Shown: in pieces, positions 18,839 through 27,841 of the stretch
Numbering within the stretch: the stretch's first letter is position 1
How the letters are laid out: every line of letters starts with the position of its first letter
Translations under genes and position numbers: made by a program
The notes under the pieces: generated by a model
Database searches by the model: none
The model's input: only the letters and a program-made list of their open reading frames with translations
What the model was told of the DNA's origin: nothing
From: Bacteroidales bacterium Phil6
GTDB lineage: Bacteria; Bacteroidota; Bacteroidia; Bacteroidales; F082
DNA length: 64,000 nucleotides
Direction of reading: 5' to 3'
Assembly (NCBI GenBank): GCA_002633315.1
Contig: NWBN01000008.1
Coordinates: 43,419 to 107,418, forward strand

Positions 18839-20881
18839 TTATCTATCAATACCTAATTGGTCCAACATAAATGCATACTCCATTGCCACTTCCTTATAAG
18901 CCTCAAAACGACCTGAGGCACCACCATGTCCATAATCCATTTCTGTTTTAAGAAACAAAACATTATTGTCAGTCTTGCAATATCTCAGTTTCGCGACCCA
19001 CTTGGCTGGTTCCCAATACTGTACCTGACTATCATGTAATCCGGTAGTCACCAACATGGCGGGATAATCCTTATATTCCACATTGTCGTATGGCGAATAT
19101 GAAAGCATATAATCGTAATATACCTTTTCATTGGGATTCCCCCATTCATCATATTCTCCGGTAGTAAGAGGAATAGACTCATCCAACATTGTAGTAAGAA
19201 CATCGACAAAAGGGACCTGTGCTATAATGCCGCGCCACATCTGAGGTGCCATATTGGCAACAGCACCCACGAGCAGACCTCCTGCACTGCCACCCATGGC
19301 AAACATCTTGTCATACGAGGTATAACCATGCTCTACGAGATATTTGCCACAAGCGATAAAATCGAGAAAAGTATTCTTTTTTTTAAGCAATTTACCATCT
19401 TCATACCATTGACGCCCCATCTCTTCTCCTCCTCTGACATGAGCTATAGCCCATACAAAACCACGGTCCAACATGCTTAATCGTGCCACAGAAAAATAAG
19501 CATCAAGACTGTTTCCATAAGAACCATAACCATATAATACTAACGGATTACCCTCATTTCTTCTTAATTCTTTCTTATAAACCAAAGAAACAGGCACCTC
19601 GACACCATCATGAGAAGGAACACAAAAACGTTCCGTTACATATTGAGAGGCATCATAACCTCCTACCACCGTCTTCTGTTTCAATATCTCTTTTTTCTTG
19701 TTTTTCATATCATATTGGAATACGGTATCCGGAGTCTTCATCGAAGTATATACATAACGCAGCAAATGAGTGTCGAACTCCGGATTTGAAGCCGTCTCTG
19801 CAGTATATGCCGGCTCTCCGAAATCCAAATAATAATCTTCCTTGCCGTCCCACGACACTATACGCAGTTGCAACAAGCCTTTATAACGTTCTTCAAGGAC
19901 AACATAATCAGAAAAAAGACTGAAATTTTCCAACAACACATCATCGCGATGAGGTATTACTTCTTCCCAGTTACACATCTCTGTAGCATCTATTGAAGTC
20001 TTCATCATCTTGAAATTACGGGTACCGTCAGCATTGGTATGAATATAAAACATGTCTCCATAGTGTCCTATGCCATACAACATATCAGGTTGCCTTTTCT
20101 GAAACAGTTTGAATTCAGCATTCGGAGTATCTGCATCGATAAAACGGCTTTCCGATGACATTGTGCTCTCACTATTGATAACAATAAATCTGCCGGACTT
20201 GGTTTTAGACACAAATGTATAAAATGTGGAATCCTCCTCATAATACACCTCTACATCATGAGATGGTTCGGTATCAAGAAAATGACGCATCACTCGACAT
20301 GAACGCAATGACTCGTCCTTAACGCTGTAAAACAAGGTTCTGTTGTCATTTGCCCATACCATATTGCCGGAAGTATCCGCAATATCTTCTTTAAATATTC
20401 TTCCGGTAGCTATCTCTTTGATAAATATGTGATACTGTCTTCTACTGACAGTATCTATGCTGTATGCTATCAACTTATTGTCCGGACTGATGACGTAACT
20501 TCCAATATCAAAGAAAGCATGTCCTTCAGCCAAAGCATTGCCATCGATAAGCACCTCTTCTTCATTATCCATATTGTCTTTTCGTCTGCAATACAGAGGA
20601 TATTCCTTACCTTCCTCATAACGCACATAATAATAATAGCCGTTTTTCATAACCGGCACCGACATATCTTCCTGTTTTATCCTGCCCACAATCTCCTCGA
20701 ACAATGACTTACGCAGAGGTTCCGTATGTTGCATCATAGCATCGGCGTAAGCATTCTCAGTCTTAAGATAATCAATAACATCTTGATTATCACGTTGATT
20801 AAGCCAATAATAATCATCAACACGAGTATGTCCATGTATTGTCATCTCGTGAGGTATTCTTTTCACCAAAGGTTGATTCAT
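18839..20881 (-). CDS. Oligopeptidase B-like prolyl oligopeptidase (S9A)
   Basis: Serine peptidase cleaving short peptides, in the OpdB subgroup usually after basic residues. 680 aa, no signal peptide. Seen: the N-terminal beta-propeller (about 70-400) and an alpha/beta-hydrolase domain with the nucleophile Ser in FAMGGSAGGLL (about 525-535), the catalytic Asp in GLHDSQVQYWEP and the His in DYGHGGASGRF. The stretch VPFVDVLTTMLDESIPLT is typical of oligopeptidase B. The start MNQPLVKRIPHEMTIHG fits the family, with only a short N-terminal extension. It begins 1 nt after the stop of the TonB receptor, so the two are in one operon, perhaps linking peptide uptake with cleavage (inference). Confidence 0.88.
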   Translation of the reverse strand: MNQPLVKRIPHEMTIHGHTRVDDYYWLNQRDNQDVIDYLKTENAYADAMMQHTEPLRKSLFEEIVGRIKQEDMSVPVMKNGYYYYVRYEEGKEYPLYCRRKDNMDNEEEVLIDGNALAEGHAFFDIGSYVISPDNKLIAYSIDTVSRRQYHIFIKEIATGRIFKEDIADTSGNMVWANDNRTLFYSVKDESLRSCRVMRHFLDTEPSHDVEVYYEEDSTFYTFVSKTKSGRFIVINSESTMSSESRFIDADTPNAEFKLFQKRQPDMLYGIGHYGDMFYIHTNADGTRNFKMMKTSIDATEMCNWEEVIPHRDDVLLENFSLFSDYVVLEERYKGLLQLRIVSWDGKEDYYLDFGEPAYTAETASNPEFDTHLLRYVYTSMKTPDTVFQYDMKNKKKEILKQKTVVGGYDASQYVTERFCVPSHDGVEVPVSLVYKKELRRNEGNPLVLYGYGSYGNSLDAYFSVARLSMLDRGFVWAIAHVRGGEEMGRQWYEDGKLLKKKNTFLDFIACGKYLVEHGYTSYDKMFAMGGSAGGLLVGAVANMAPQMWRGIIAQVPFVDVLTTMLDESIPLTTGEYDEWGNPNEKVYYDYMLSYSPYDNVEYKDYPAMLVTTGLHDSQVQYWEPAKWVAKLRYCKTDNNVLFLKTEMDYGHGGASGRFEAYKEVAMEYAFMLDQLGIDR

Positions 20882-20882
20882 A

Positions 20883-23219
20883 TCAGAAAGATAATGTTAA
20901 ACCAAAGCTCGGCATCAGAGGCAACTGATAAATCTCTTCGCCGGTAAGTAAATCAATATAGAAAATATTGTTTCTGTTGTAAACATTAGTAATACTGAAA
21001 TCAGCTTCGAGCAAGATATTCTCGGTAAAATAGAACTTACGTTTCACATCTATATCAAGACGGTGATAAGTCGGCAACTGTCCTCCATTGATATCGCTGT
21101 AAATAAGGCCGAGGTCTCCGCTTGATTGCAAGAAGTCGTCATTCATATTTTCAAACTGATAATGTTCATAGAAGCCGCCAAGCTGAGTAAACGGGAATCC
21201 TGTGCCGAAATTCCAGCGACCGCTGAACTCCCATTGTCTTCTCGGTCCTGCGGAATATGTCACTATTAAATTAACATTGTGACGTCTGTCATAATGCGTA
21301 CGATAGTTTACCATCTCATGACCTTTGTCCTCATAGTTTTTATTGACATAAGCCAAAGAATAGGCAGTCCAGATATACCATCTGAAATCTTCGTATTTCA
21401 AAGAAAAGTCAACACCGTAAGCGGCTCCGTCCTCTACCATAAAATCTTTTTTCAATATCTCTTCCGTACCGGCAGGAGCATCATTCTCTGCATACAATTG
21501 ATTTCTGTTCATATTCGTCAACTGACGGAAGTCTTTATAATATCCCTCAATGTTAAGAGAGATATTTTGCATTACGTCGAACTCCGTTCCCAGAATATAG
21601 TGAATAGCTTTTTGCAGTTTCGATGTTACCGCTTTACCATCAAAGGTAGAGGGAAGATTATCTTGACCCGACAAGAACCCATAGAAAAGGTTCACGACGT
21701 CACGATCGCTGTTGGCAGCAATGAGATTTTGAGAATAAAAACCTCCGGCAGCTTTGATACGAAACCAGTCATTGACATTATATTTCAATGACAGACGAGG
21801 TTCAGGAGATATCTCTGCGAGAGAAGCATACCAATGGACTCGCATTCCGGGTTCAAGGATGAGTTTGTCGAACTGCATCCTGAATTTGGCATAAACACCA
21901 AGTTCGGTAGTGTTGTCGGTGTAATTGAGATGTATTCCGTTGGTCTTGGTATAATCGAAAACTGTTTTAAAACCAAGCATTTCTATACCATATTTAAATG
22001 TATGTTTCCCAAGAAAATAGGTAAAGTTAAATCCGGCATTGAAACCATCTATTGAACTCGACCTGTCAGGATTGTTTGTCTCTCTCAGAACAGCATCATA
22101 ATTGGAATATGCGATATTGCCTTCAACAAGTACCGGAGACTTGCCAGGTATAATAACAAAATTGGTACCTCCACCGTATGAAGTCCATCCGAAATCGGAA
22201 ATGGACTTATAATTATTAACATTATCTTTGAAGTTGAAACCGAACAAGTTTATTTTACTTCCATTGGAAGTATTTAAAGAAATCTTGCCATAAACATCCT
22301 GGTAATTATAAGGTAAGACTTCTCCGTCCAAAATACCCTTATAAATGGATTTACTTGTCTGTTCAAGATATGAATTTTTAGCAGAAAGTATGAATGATAT
22401 ACTTGTATCATCAAGGTCTTTAGCTTTTTTAAGAGGACCTTCAACCATAACTTTTGACCCGAAAGTAGTAGCACCTATTTTCCCGGATATACGTTTTTTA
22501 TTTCCGTCACGAGTAGTGATATCCATAACGGATGACACTCTTCCTCCATATTCCGAGCCGAATCCTCCGGTATAAATTTCAGCATTTCTGATGATATCGG
22601 TATCGAAAACAGAAAACAACCCAATGGAATGGAACGGATTGTAAACTATCATACCGTCGAGCAACACCTTATTTTGTATGGGCGAGCCACCTCTGATATA
22701 CAATTGTCCTCCCTGGTCTCCTGTAAACACCACACCGGGCAACACCTGCAAATATTGTGCAAGGTCTGCTTGTCCGCCAACAGTAGGAATCTTGGTAATC
22801 GTCTTGGGAGTAATATTGACTACGGAAGTCTTTGTCTCAGTACGCGCCTCTATCTTCTCGGCAGTCACATTGACAGCTTCCAACTGAACGCTCGACTCAG
22901 TAAGCATGTACTTTTTGTTGATAACGACATTATTTCTCAACTCAACAGGGTCTTTTATAGTATCATAACCCAAAAACGTCACAATAACATCATATTTCCC
23001 GTCCGGTATTTTAGTGATACTGAAATAACCGTTTATATCTGTCGAACATCCATAAGTAGTACCTTTAAGATATACATTACAAAACATGACAGGCTCACCG
23101 GTACTTTTCTCATAAACGAACCCTTTAAGTGAATTATCTGATTGAGCGAAAGCTAAAATATTGACAAATAAAATCAAAACAAAAACAGCTATCTTCTTGC
23201 AAAAAAACATGTTATTCAT
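20883..23219 (-). CDS. TonB-dependent receptor with carboxypeptidase-regulatory-like domain
   Basis: Outer-membrane transporter, 778 aa from ATG 23219; the ORF's first codon at 23225 is TTG. Seen: a signal peptide (ending ILAFAQS), a CarboxypepD_reg-like beta-sandwich (about 28-105, KGFVYEKSTGEPVMFCNVYLKG), the plug domain (about 118-225, with LPGVVFTGDQGGQLYIRGGSP), and a 22-strand barrel ending in SFGLTLSF with a terminal Phe. No SusD partner is nearby, so it is not a typical glycan-locus SusC. The substrate is unknown. Oligopeptidase B follows immediately in the same operon, which hints at peptides. A TAAATTTG -7 box lies at 23261. Confidence 0.88.
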   Translation of the reverse strand: MNNMFFCKKIAVFVLILFVNILAFAQSDNSLKGFVYEKSTGEPVMFCNVYLKGTTYGCSTDINGYFSITKIPDGKYDVIVTFLGYDTIKDPVELRNNVVINKKYMLTESSVQLEAVNVTAEKIEARTETKTSVVNITPKTITKIPTVGGQADLAQYLQVLPGVVFTGDQGGQLYIRGGSPIQNKVLLDGMIVYNPFHSIGLFSVFDTDIIRNAEIYTGGFGSEYGGRVSSVMDITTRDGNKKRISGKIGATTFGSKVMVEGPLKKAKDLDDTSISFILSAKNSYLEQTSKSIYKGILDGEVLPYNYQDVYGKISLNTSNGSKINLFGFNFKDNVNNYKSISDFGWTSYGGGTNFVIIPGKSPVLVEGNIAYSNYDAVLRETNNPDRSSSIDGFNAGFNFTYFLGKHTFKYGIEMLGFKTVFDYTKTNGIHLNYTDNTTELGVYAKFRMQFDKLILEPGMRVHWYASLAEISPEPRLSLKYNVNDWFRIKAAGGFYSQNLIAANSDRDVVNLFYGFLSGQDNLPSTFDGKAVTSKLQKAIHYILGTEFDVMQNISLNIEGYYKDFRQLTNMNRNQLYAENDAPAGTEEILKKDFMVEDGAAYGVDFSLKYEDFRWYIWTAYSLAYVNKNYEDKGHEMVNYRTHYDRRHNVNLIVTYSAGPRRQWEFSGRWNFGTGFPFTQLGGFYEHYQFENMNDDFLQSSGDLGLIYSDINGGQLPTYHRLDIDVKRKFYFTENILLEADFSITNVYNRNNIFYIDLLTGEEIYQLPLMPSFGLTLSF

Positions 23220-23260
23220 ATCCAAATACGGTTATACTGACTGAACAAAATTTCAGATGG

Positions 23261-23268
23261 CAAATTTA
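23261..23268 (-). promoter_or_regulatory. Candidate -7 box for the TonB receptor operon
   Basis: Minus strand TAAATTTG followed by CC. The nearest upstream TTTG is 16 nt away, closer than the usual 19-21. Confidence 0.35.
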
Positions 23269-23363
23269 CAAAAATATTCGAAAACAAAAACTGCATTTAC
23301 CTTAAAAAATATCAATTCATAATTATTAACATCATCATGAAATAAAAATTGTCAAAGAACAAA

Positions 23364-23403
23364 AAAAGATGTCAATACCATGTTAAATGTATTGACATCT
23401 TTT
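23364..23403. terminator. Terminator after the DnaJ-like gene
   Basis: 15-bp inverted repeat AAAAGATGTCAATAC / GTATTGACATCTTTT with a 10-nt loop, flanked by A and T runs. It works as a terminator for the minus-strand gene ending at 23449. The stem contains the GATGTCA/TGACATC motif that recurs around this group. Confidence 0.75.
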
Positions 23404-23448
23404 CTGAAAATGATAATGATATAACAACAAAAACAATGGAAATTACCA

Positions 23449-24342
23449 TTATTTTGATTCTTTTGCCTGTCTGATAAGTTCTATTTCTCTGTCAGAAAAG
23501 TGATTAGGCAGCGTCAATTGTGTTTTAAGCAAGAGAGAGCCACTACCCTCTTTATTATAATGAGGCATTCCCAAACCTTTGAGTCTCAACACTCTGTTAT
23601 TCTGTGTCAATGGTTTCACAGGCACGCTTACAACACCTTTCATTGTCTCAATTTCTATCTTGCCTCCAAGTATGGCTGTATATACGTCAATGTTGACATT
23701 ACGAATAAGGTCGTCACCATCACGTTGATAAACAGGGTCTTGTAATATCACTATTTTGATAAGCAAATCCCCGTTCTCTCCTCCGTTGATACCGTTGCCA
23801 CCTTTACCTTTGACACGCAGCACCTGACCGTCACGCACACCTGGTTTTATGCTTATCTTAATGGTATTTCCGCCAATATCCAGCATACGTTGCGTACCAT
23901 TATATGCCTCCAACAATGTCATAGTCAAAGAAGCCTTGACATCCTGACCTTTGACAGCACGTGTTCTTCTTCCATTGGCAAAAATATCACCCATATCGAA
24001 ATTCATCCCATTGCCGCCGAAAAACATATTGAAAAAGTCTGAAAATCCGCTTCCCGAAAAGCCCTCGAAACCTCCGCTACCTTTATAACCTCCATTACCG
24101 AAACCGGCATTCTCATATTGTTTCCAATTGGCGCCGAGTTCATCATATTTCCTTCTTGAATCAGCATTACTCAATACCTGATAAGCCTCCGATATCTCTT
24201 TAAACTTCTCTTCCGCATCCTTGTTACCAGGATTTTTATCAGGATGATATTTAACAGCCAATTTACGATATGCTTTTTTTATAGCATCTTGTGTCGCACT
24301 TCGTTCGACACCCAAAATTTTATAATAATCTTTATATTCCAT
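23449..24342 (-). CDS. DnaJ-family co-chaperone, CbpA-like (no zinc finger)
   Basis: Stimulates Hsp70 (DnaK) ATPase. 297 aa. Seen: a J-domain (about 3-70) with the HPD tripeptide in [10 protein letters not shown]; a Gly/Phe-rich linker (about 75-115); then directly the two C-terminal substrate-binding beta-domains (about 125-290), with no cysteine-rich zinc finger. This is the CbpA/DjlA-like class B layout. The start at 24342 is supported by GGAGG 9 nt upstream. The gap upstream holds several TGTCA/TGACA half-sites, which suggests regulated expression, for example by stress. It lies next to the PspC envelope-stress group but 209 nt apart, so it is probably a separate unit. Confidence 0.9.
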   Translation of the reverse strand: MEYKDYYKILGVERSATQDAIKKAYRKLAVKYHPDKNPGNKDAEEKFKEISEAYQVLSNADSRRKYDELGANWKQYENAGFGNGGYKGSGGFEGFSGSGFSDFFNMFFGGNGMNFDMGDIFANGRRTRAVKGQDVKASLTMTLLEAYNGTQRMLDIGGNTIKISIKPGVRDGQVLRVKGKGGNGINGGENGDLLIKIVILQDPVYQRDGDDLIRNVNIDVYTAILGGKIEIETMKGVVSVPVKPLTQNNRVLRLKGLGMPHYNKEGSGSLLLKTQLTLPNHFSDREIELIRQAKESK

Positions 24343-24351
24343 AAATAAGTA

Positions 24352-24356
24352 CCTCC
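24352..24356 (-). promoter_or_regulatory. Shine-Dalgarno GGAGG of the DnaJ-like gene
   Basis: Minus strand GGAGG ends 9 nt before ATG 24342. It is one of only two strong Shine-Dalgarno sites noticed in the window. Confidence 0.55.
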
Positions 24357-24366
24357 ATAAAAATAC

Positions 24367-24550
24367 ATGTCAAAACTCGTGCCAATACGTGTTATGACAT
24401 GACATATAACATTTATCACAGCATTATGTCACATTAAAATAAGACAAAATACCAACTAATAAAACAGACATCCATACTTTAACTCAGGAAATGTCACGCC
24501 GCAATGTGACAGTCACTTTACAAAACAGTAAACAGACTGACATAATGTCA
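24367..24550. promoter_or_regulatory. Cluster of TGTCA/TGACA palindromic sites upstream of the DnaJ-like gene
   Basis: Within 185 nt I count ATGTCA (24367), ATGACATGACAT (24394-24405), ATGTCAC (24426-24432), TGTCAC/GTGACA with an 8-nt loop (24492-24511), and a perfect 13-nt palindrome TGACAT-A-ATGTCA (24538-24550). The same half-site recurs at 26334-26361 on the other side of the pspC group. Such clusters usually mark binding of a dimeric regulator; which one is unknown. Confidence 0.45.
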
Positions 24551-24551
24551 A

Positions 24552-25514
24552 TCAATAACGCAATACGGTAATATTCGACAATCCTGATTCAATGTCTATA
24601 AAAATCTTGTTATCAGAATTTGCATAATTACCGGTTTGATACATATCGCGTTCCACCTTGTTGAATCCTTCCAAATTCTTGTTCGTAAAAGCAGAATCCA
24701 TATCTATGGAACAGCCGGAATCCTTAGGTATTCTTAATACAATATCAGAAGCATCGGCATCTATTTCCACATACGTGTAATCCCATTTATCACCTAATTT
24801 AATGTCTATCTTAGATAATCCACCATTAATATCTATTTTGGACACTTTATAATAAGAAAAATCAAAATCCATATCCACCATTCCCACATCAAACTCCAAG
24901 TCCCAAACAGGGTTCTCGTTGAGTGCCAACGAATAACTGTTATTTTTTGCATCCTCGTTGAGTGTCAACGAATATTTATTGTTATTGTAATTTATTTTCA
25001 ATCCTGGCTCCATTTCAATGTCAACTTTTACCTTATCGTCATCATAACGCACTTCAAAGGTCTGACGCAACACATTACTTCCATTACACGACTCTATCAA
25101 ATCTTCACAAGGTTTCTTCATAAACATTTTGCCGGCTCCGTATTCCACATTCACTTCGGCATAATCGACATCATGACTGTATGGTTCGGAAAACAACTGC
25201 GTATTTGCATCATCTCTGACATTATCATAATAATTATCATTATAATTACCATAACTACGGGTATAATCCTTCACCTCAACAGCATAAATGGCACATGCAA
25301 CTATTATGGTAACTGACAGGAGTATTATCTTAATCAATGACTTGACCGGAAGGAAGAGAACTCCTGTTATCAAAAGCAAGACTGGCCAAAACTTCCACAT
25401 CAGAGAAAACACCACCGGAAGGTCCGACAGGGTAAAAAACAATCCCACTACACCAATTGCTATCAGCAACAGTCCGGAATTAAAACCTTTTTTATTGTTA
25501 TTGTTGTCCACCAC
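24552..25514 (-). CDS. Membrane protein with LiaF-like / toast-rack domains
   Basis: 320 aa. Seen: three or four N-terminal transmembrane helices (about 12-80) of the LiaF/DUF5668 type, with a KFWPVLLLITGVLFL motif also found in the neighbouring PspC protein. A soluble beta-rich region (about 105-320) follows, with alternating strands typical of the toast-rack (DUF2154/DUF4097-like) fold. Its ligand is unknown; proteins of this kind work in cell-envelope stress sensing. The reading frame opens with GTG at 25514 inside the end of the preceding pspC gene (17-nt overlap); no other Met lies near the first helix. The overlap indicates translational coupling. Confidence 0.72.
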   Translation of the reverse strand: MVDNNNNKKGFNSGLLLIAIGVVGLFFTLSDLPVVFSLMWKFWPVLLLITGVLFLPVKSLIKIILLSVTIIVACAIYAVEVKDYTRSYGNYNDNYYDNVRDDANTQLFSEPYSHDVDYAEVNVEYGAGKMFMKKPCEDLIESCNGSNVLRQTFEVRYDDDKVKVDIEMEPGLKINYNNNKYSLTLNEDAKNNSYSLALNENPVWDLEFDVGMVDMDFDFSYYKVSKIDINGGLSKIDIKLGDKWDYTYVEIDADASDIVLRIPKDSGCSIDMDSAFTNKNLEGFNKVERDMYQTGNYANSDNKIFIDIESGLSNITVLRY

Positions 25515-25941
25515 GTTTATTTTGAGAATTAATTATTAAAATCACGCCTATTACGACAAGAATGGCAGGCCACAGTTTCCACAGCCATGCTACATACACG
25601 AAATTATTCAGCAGCAGTACTATTCCTATTATTATCAACAAAATACTAAAGACGACCAACACTGTATTACGCTGATTCTCTTCATCAGGAGACACATTAC
25701 GTCCCGGAAAATCTGTCATATTGTTCTCATTTCCATTGCCATAGTATTCCAACCGCTTTGCCGGCAACACTATCCACAATATGATATAAAGCCAGAAACC
25801 GAAACTACCGCATAAAAACGCCACTACAAACAACACTCGCATCAGAGCAACATCTATTCCGAAATAATCAGCCAAACCAGAACATACTCCCGCAATGACT
25901 TTGTTGCAATAATTTCTCTGCAATCTTTTACCTTGTTCCAT
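25498..25941 (-). CDS. PspC-domain membrane protein with LiaF-like C-terminal helices
   Basis: 147 aa. Residues 1-60 form a PspC domain (VIAGVCSGLADYFGID, then a helix through FWLYIILWIVLP). A charged linker (about 64-90) and two more helices (about 92-140) with KLWPAILVVIGVILI follow. PspC proteins take part in phage-shock-type responses to envelope damage. The stop overlaps the downstream toast-rack gene. Its first 60 residues are close to those of the small PspC gene just upstream; a 70-nt block differs at one base. Together the three genes form a pspC-pspC-toast-rack operon. Confidence 0.82.
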   Translation of the reverse strand: MEQGKRLQRNYCNKVIAGVCSGLADYFGIDVALMRVLFVVAFLCGSFGFWLYIILWIVLPAKRLEYYGNGNENNMTDFPGRNVSPDEENQRNTVLVVFSILLIIIGIVLLLNNFVYVAWLWKLWPAILVVIGVILIINSQNKRGGQQ

Positions 25942-25952
25942 ATCTTTGATAT

Positions 25953-26153
25953 TTAATATATTATATACGCCTTAGGCAACACTATCCACAATATTATATA
26001 CAACCAGAAACCAAAACTGCCACATAAAAACGCAGCTAAAAAAATTGCTCGCATCAGAGCAACATCTATTCCGAAATAATCAGCCAAACCGGAACATACT
26101 CCCGCAATGACTTTGTTATTAATATTCCTTACCAATCTCAATCCTTGTCGCAT
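25953..26153 (-). CDS. Small PspC-domain protein (tandem paralog)
   Basis: 66 aa from ATG 26153; the frame can be opened further upstream at 26159 only with TTG. It is a stand-alone PspC domain: a basic N-terminus, VIAGVCSGLADYFGIDVALMR, and one hydrophobic helix ending in VLPKAYIIY. It lies 11 nt upstream of the longer PspC gene and is its tandem duplicate. It may pair with it in the membrane (inference). No clear -7 box is seen upstream, but two ATGTCA sites lie at 26334-26361. Confidence 0.78.
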   Translation of the reverse strand: MRQGLRLVRNINNKVIAGVCSGLADYFGIDVALMRAIFLAAFLCGSFGFWLYIILWIVLPKAYIIY

Positions 26154-26333
26154 AATCAATATATTAACAATACTTTATATAAAATCTCATTATCATTTGC
26201 CATAAGGAAGATATACTTTAGACCCAAAAAAACAGAACCTTTCTATAGTTTTTTCATTAAAAGTCTCTGATATATCTTACCTTTTCAAAAATCAACTTAC
26301 AAAAACCGTACCATACCATTATATTATAACAAA

Positions 26334-26361
26334 ATGTCACATCTGTAAAAATGTCATGTCA
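26334..26361. promoter_or_regulatory. ATGTCA motif pair upstream of the pspC operon
   Basis: ATGTCAC at 26334-26340 and the doubled ATGTCATGTCA at 26351-26361. These repeat the half-sites clustered upstream of the DnaJ-like gene. Confidence 0.4.
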
Positions 26362-26445
26362 AATTATTATTAATATTTATTTTAAAAATTAAGATAATGT
26401 TTTAAAAACTTGAAGAATAAATTTCATAACAAATGATATTATTAC

Positions 26446-26453
26446 TACCTTTG
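26446..26453 (+). promoter_or_regulatory. Candidate -7 box for hisS-hutH
   Basis: TACCTTTG followed by CAGG, 20 nt before the hisS start. No -33 TTTG at standard spacing. Confidence 0.45.
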
Positions 26454-26473
26454 CAGGATAAAAAATAGCATCA

Positions 26474-27841
26474 ATGGCACAAAAACCGTCAATACCCAAA
26501 GGCACGCGTGATTTTCTTCCGGAAGTCATGATGCGTCGCAACTATATCTTCGACACTATAAAAACCGTCTTCAAGCGTTTTGGTTTTCAGCCTATTGAGA
26601 CTCCATCCATGGAGAATCTGTCAACGCTTATGGGCAAATACGGAGAAGAAGGCGACAAATTGCTGTTTCGCATTTTGAACTCCGGAGATTTCATGTCGGG
26701 AGTAGAACAAAACGGAGAGCCTTTGATTTCGGAAAAAATCAGTGGCAAAATATGTGAAAAAGGATTAAGATACGACCTCACTGTACCTTTTGCGCGTTTT
26801 GTAGTACAATACAGAGACCGGATAACTTTTCCTTTCAAACGCTATCAGATACAACCCGTATGGAGAGCCGACCGCCCTCAAAAAGGACGTTATCGTGAGT
26901 TTTACCAATGTGACGTCGATATTATTGGCAGTGACAGCATACTAAACGAAGCAGAGTTGGCACAAATAGTGGACGAGGTTTTCAATTCATTTAATATCAA
27001 TGTATTGTTGAAAATCAACAATCGCAAGATATTGGCCGGCTTGGCAGAATATATTGGACGACCGGATGCATTGATAGATATTACCACTGCCATTGACAAA
27101 TTAGATAAAATAGGTATCGACGCCGTGAAAGACGAACTGTCACAACGTGGATTAGATGAGAGCGCCATCAGCAGATTAGAACCTGTATTGTTCATGCAAG
27201 GTGACTCAAGACAGAAAATAGACATGTTGAAACCTTTCATGCAAGGCATCCCAACAGGAGAAAAAGGCATAGAAGAAATCGAGACACTATTCAACTATTT
27301 GGATGTCATGAAGTTACATACAGATTACGAGTTAGACCTTACCTTGGCAAGAGGATTGAACTACTATACAGGAGCCATTTTTGAAGTCAAGGCTAAAGAT
27401 GTCAGCATGGGAAGCATCTCGGGCGGAGGACGCTACGACAACCTCACAGGCATCTTCGGTTTGCCGGATGTGTCAGGCGTAGGTATCAGTTTCGGCGCCG
27501 ACCGCATCTATGACGTTTTGAATGAATTAAACCTGTTCCCTGAAAGAAATATTGAGAACACTGAAGTGATATTTCTCAACTTCGGCAAAAACGAAGAACT
27601 GTACTGTCTGCCATACCTTCAGCAACTGCGCCGCGAAGGTGTCAACGCTGAGATATATCCAGATGCCGCCAAGATACAGAAACAGATGAAATATGCAAAC
27701 CAACGCAACATTCCTATAGTGATAATAGCAGGCGAACAGGAAATGAATGACCATTGCTTCACTGTAAAATGGATGAACGAAAGTCGTCAGGAACGCATCA
27801 AATCAGAAGACTTAACAGAAATTATAAAAAAACAGATATGA
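26474..27841 (+). CDS. hisS: Histidyl-tRNA synthetase
   Basis: Charges tRNA-His with histidine; class II, cytoplasmic, 455 aa. Seen: [11 protein letters not shown] (6-16), motif 2 around [30 protein letters not shown], the histidine-specific [15 protein letters not shown] (about 291-305), motif 3 [13 protein letters not shown], and the C-terminal anticodon-binding domain (about 355-455). Length and motifs are complete. Its last codons overlap the start of hutH (ATGA at 27838-27841), which couples a histidine-using and a histidine-degrading enzyme. Confidence 0.95.
   Translation: MAQKPSIPKGTRDFLPEVMMRRNYIFDTIKTVFKRFGFQPIETPSMENLSTLMGKYGEEGDKLLFRILNSGDFMSGVEQNGEPLISEKISGKICEKGLRYDLTVPFARFVVQYRDRITFPFKRYQIQPVWRADRPQKGRYREFYQCDVDIIGSDSILNEAELAQIVDEVFNSFNINVLLKINNRKILAGLAEYIGRPDALIDITTAIDKLDKIGIDAVKDELSQRGLDESAISRLEPVLFMQGDSRQKIDMLKPFMQGIPTGEKGIEEIETLFNYLDVMKLHTDYELDLTLARGLNYYTGAIFEVKAKDVSMGSISGGGRYDNLTGIFGLPDVSGVGISFGADRIYDVLNELNLFPERNIENTEVIFLNFGKNEELYCLPYLQQLRREGVNAEIYPDAAKIQKQMKYANQRNIPIVIIAGEQEMNDHCFTVKWMNESRQERIKSEDLTEIIKKQI

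Larger units (their letters stand above)
26160..26473. other. Divergent intergenic region between pspC group and hisS
   Basis: About 320 nt, AT-rich. It holds the hisS -7 box near its right end and two copies of the ATGTCA motif (26334-26340 and 26351-26361). No coding sequence or hairpin of note. Confidence 0.55.
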
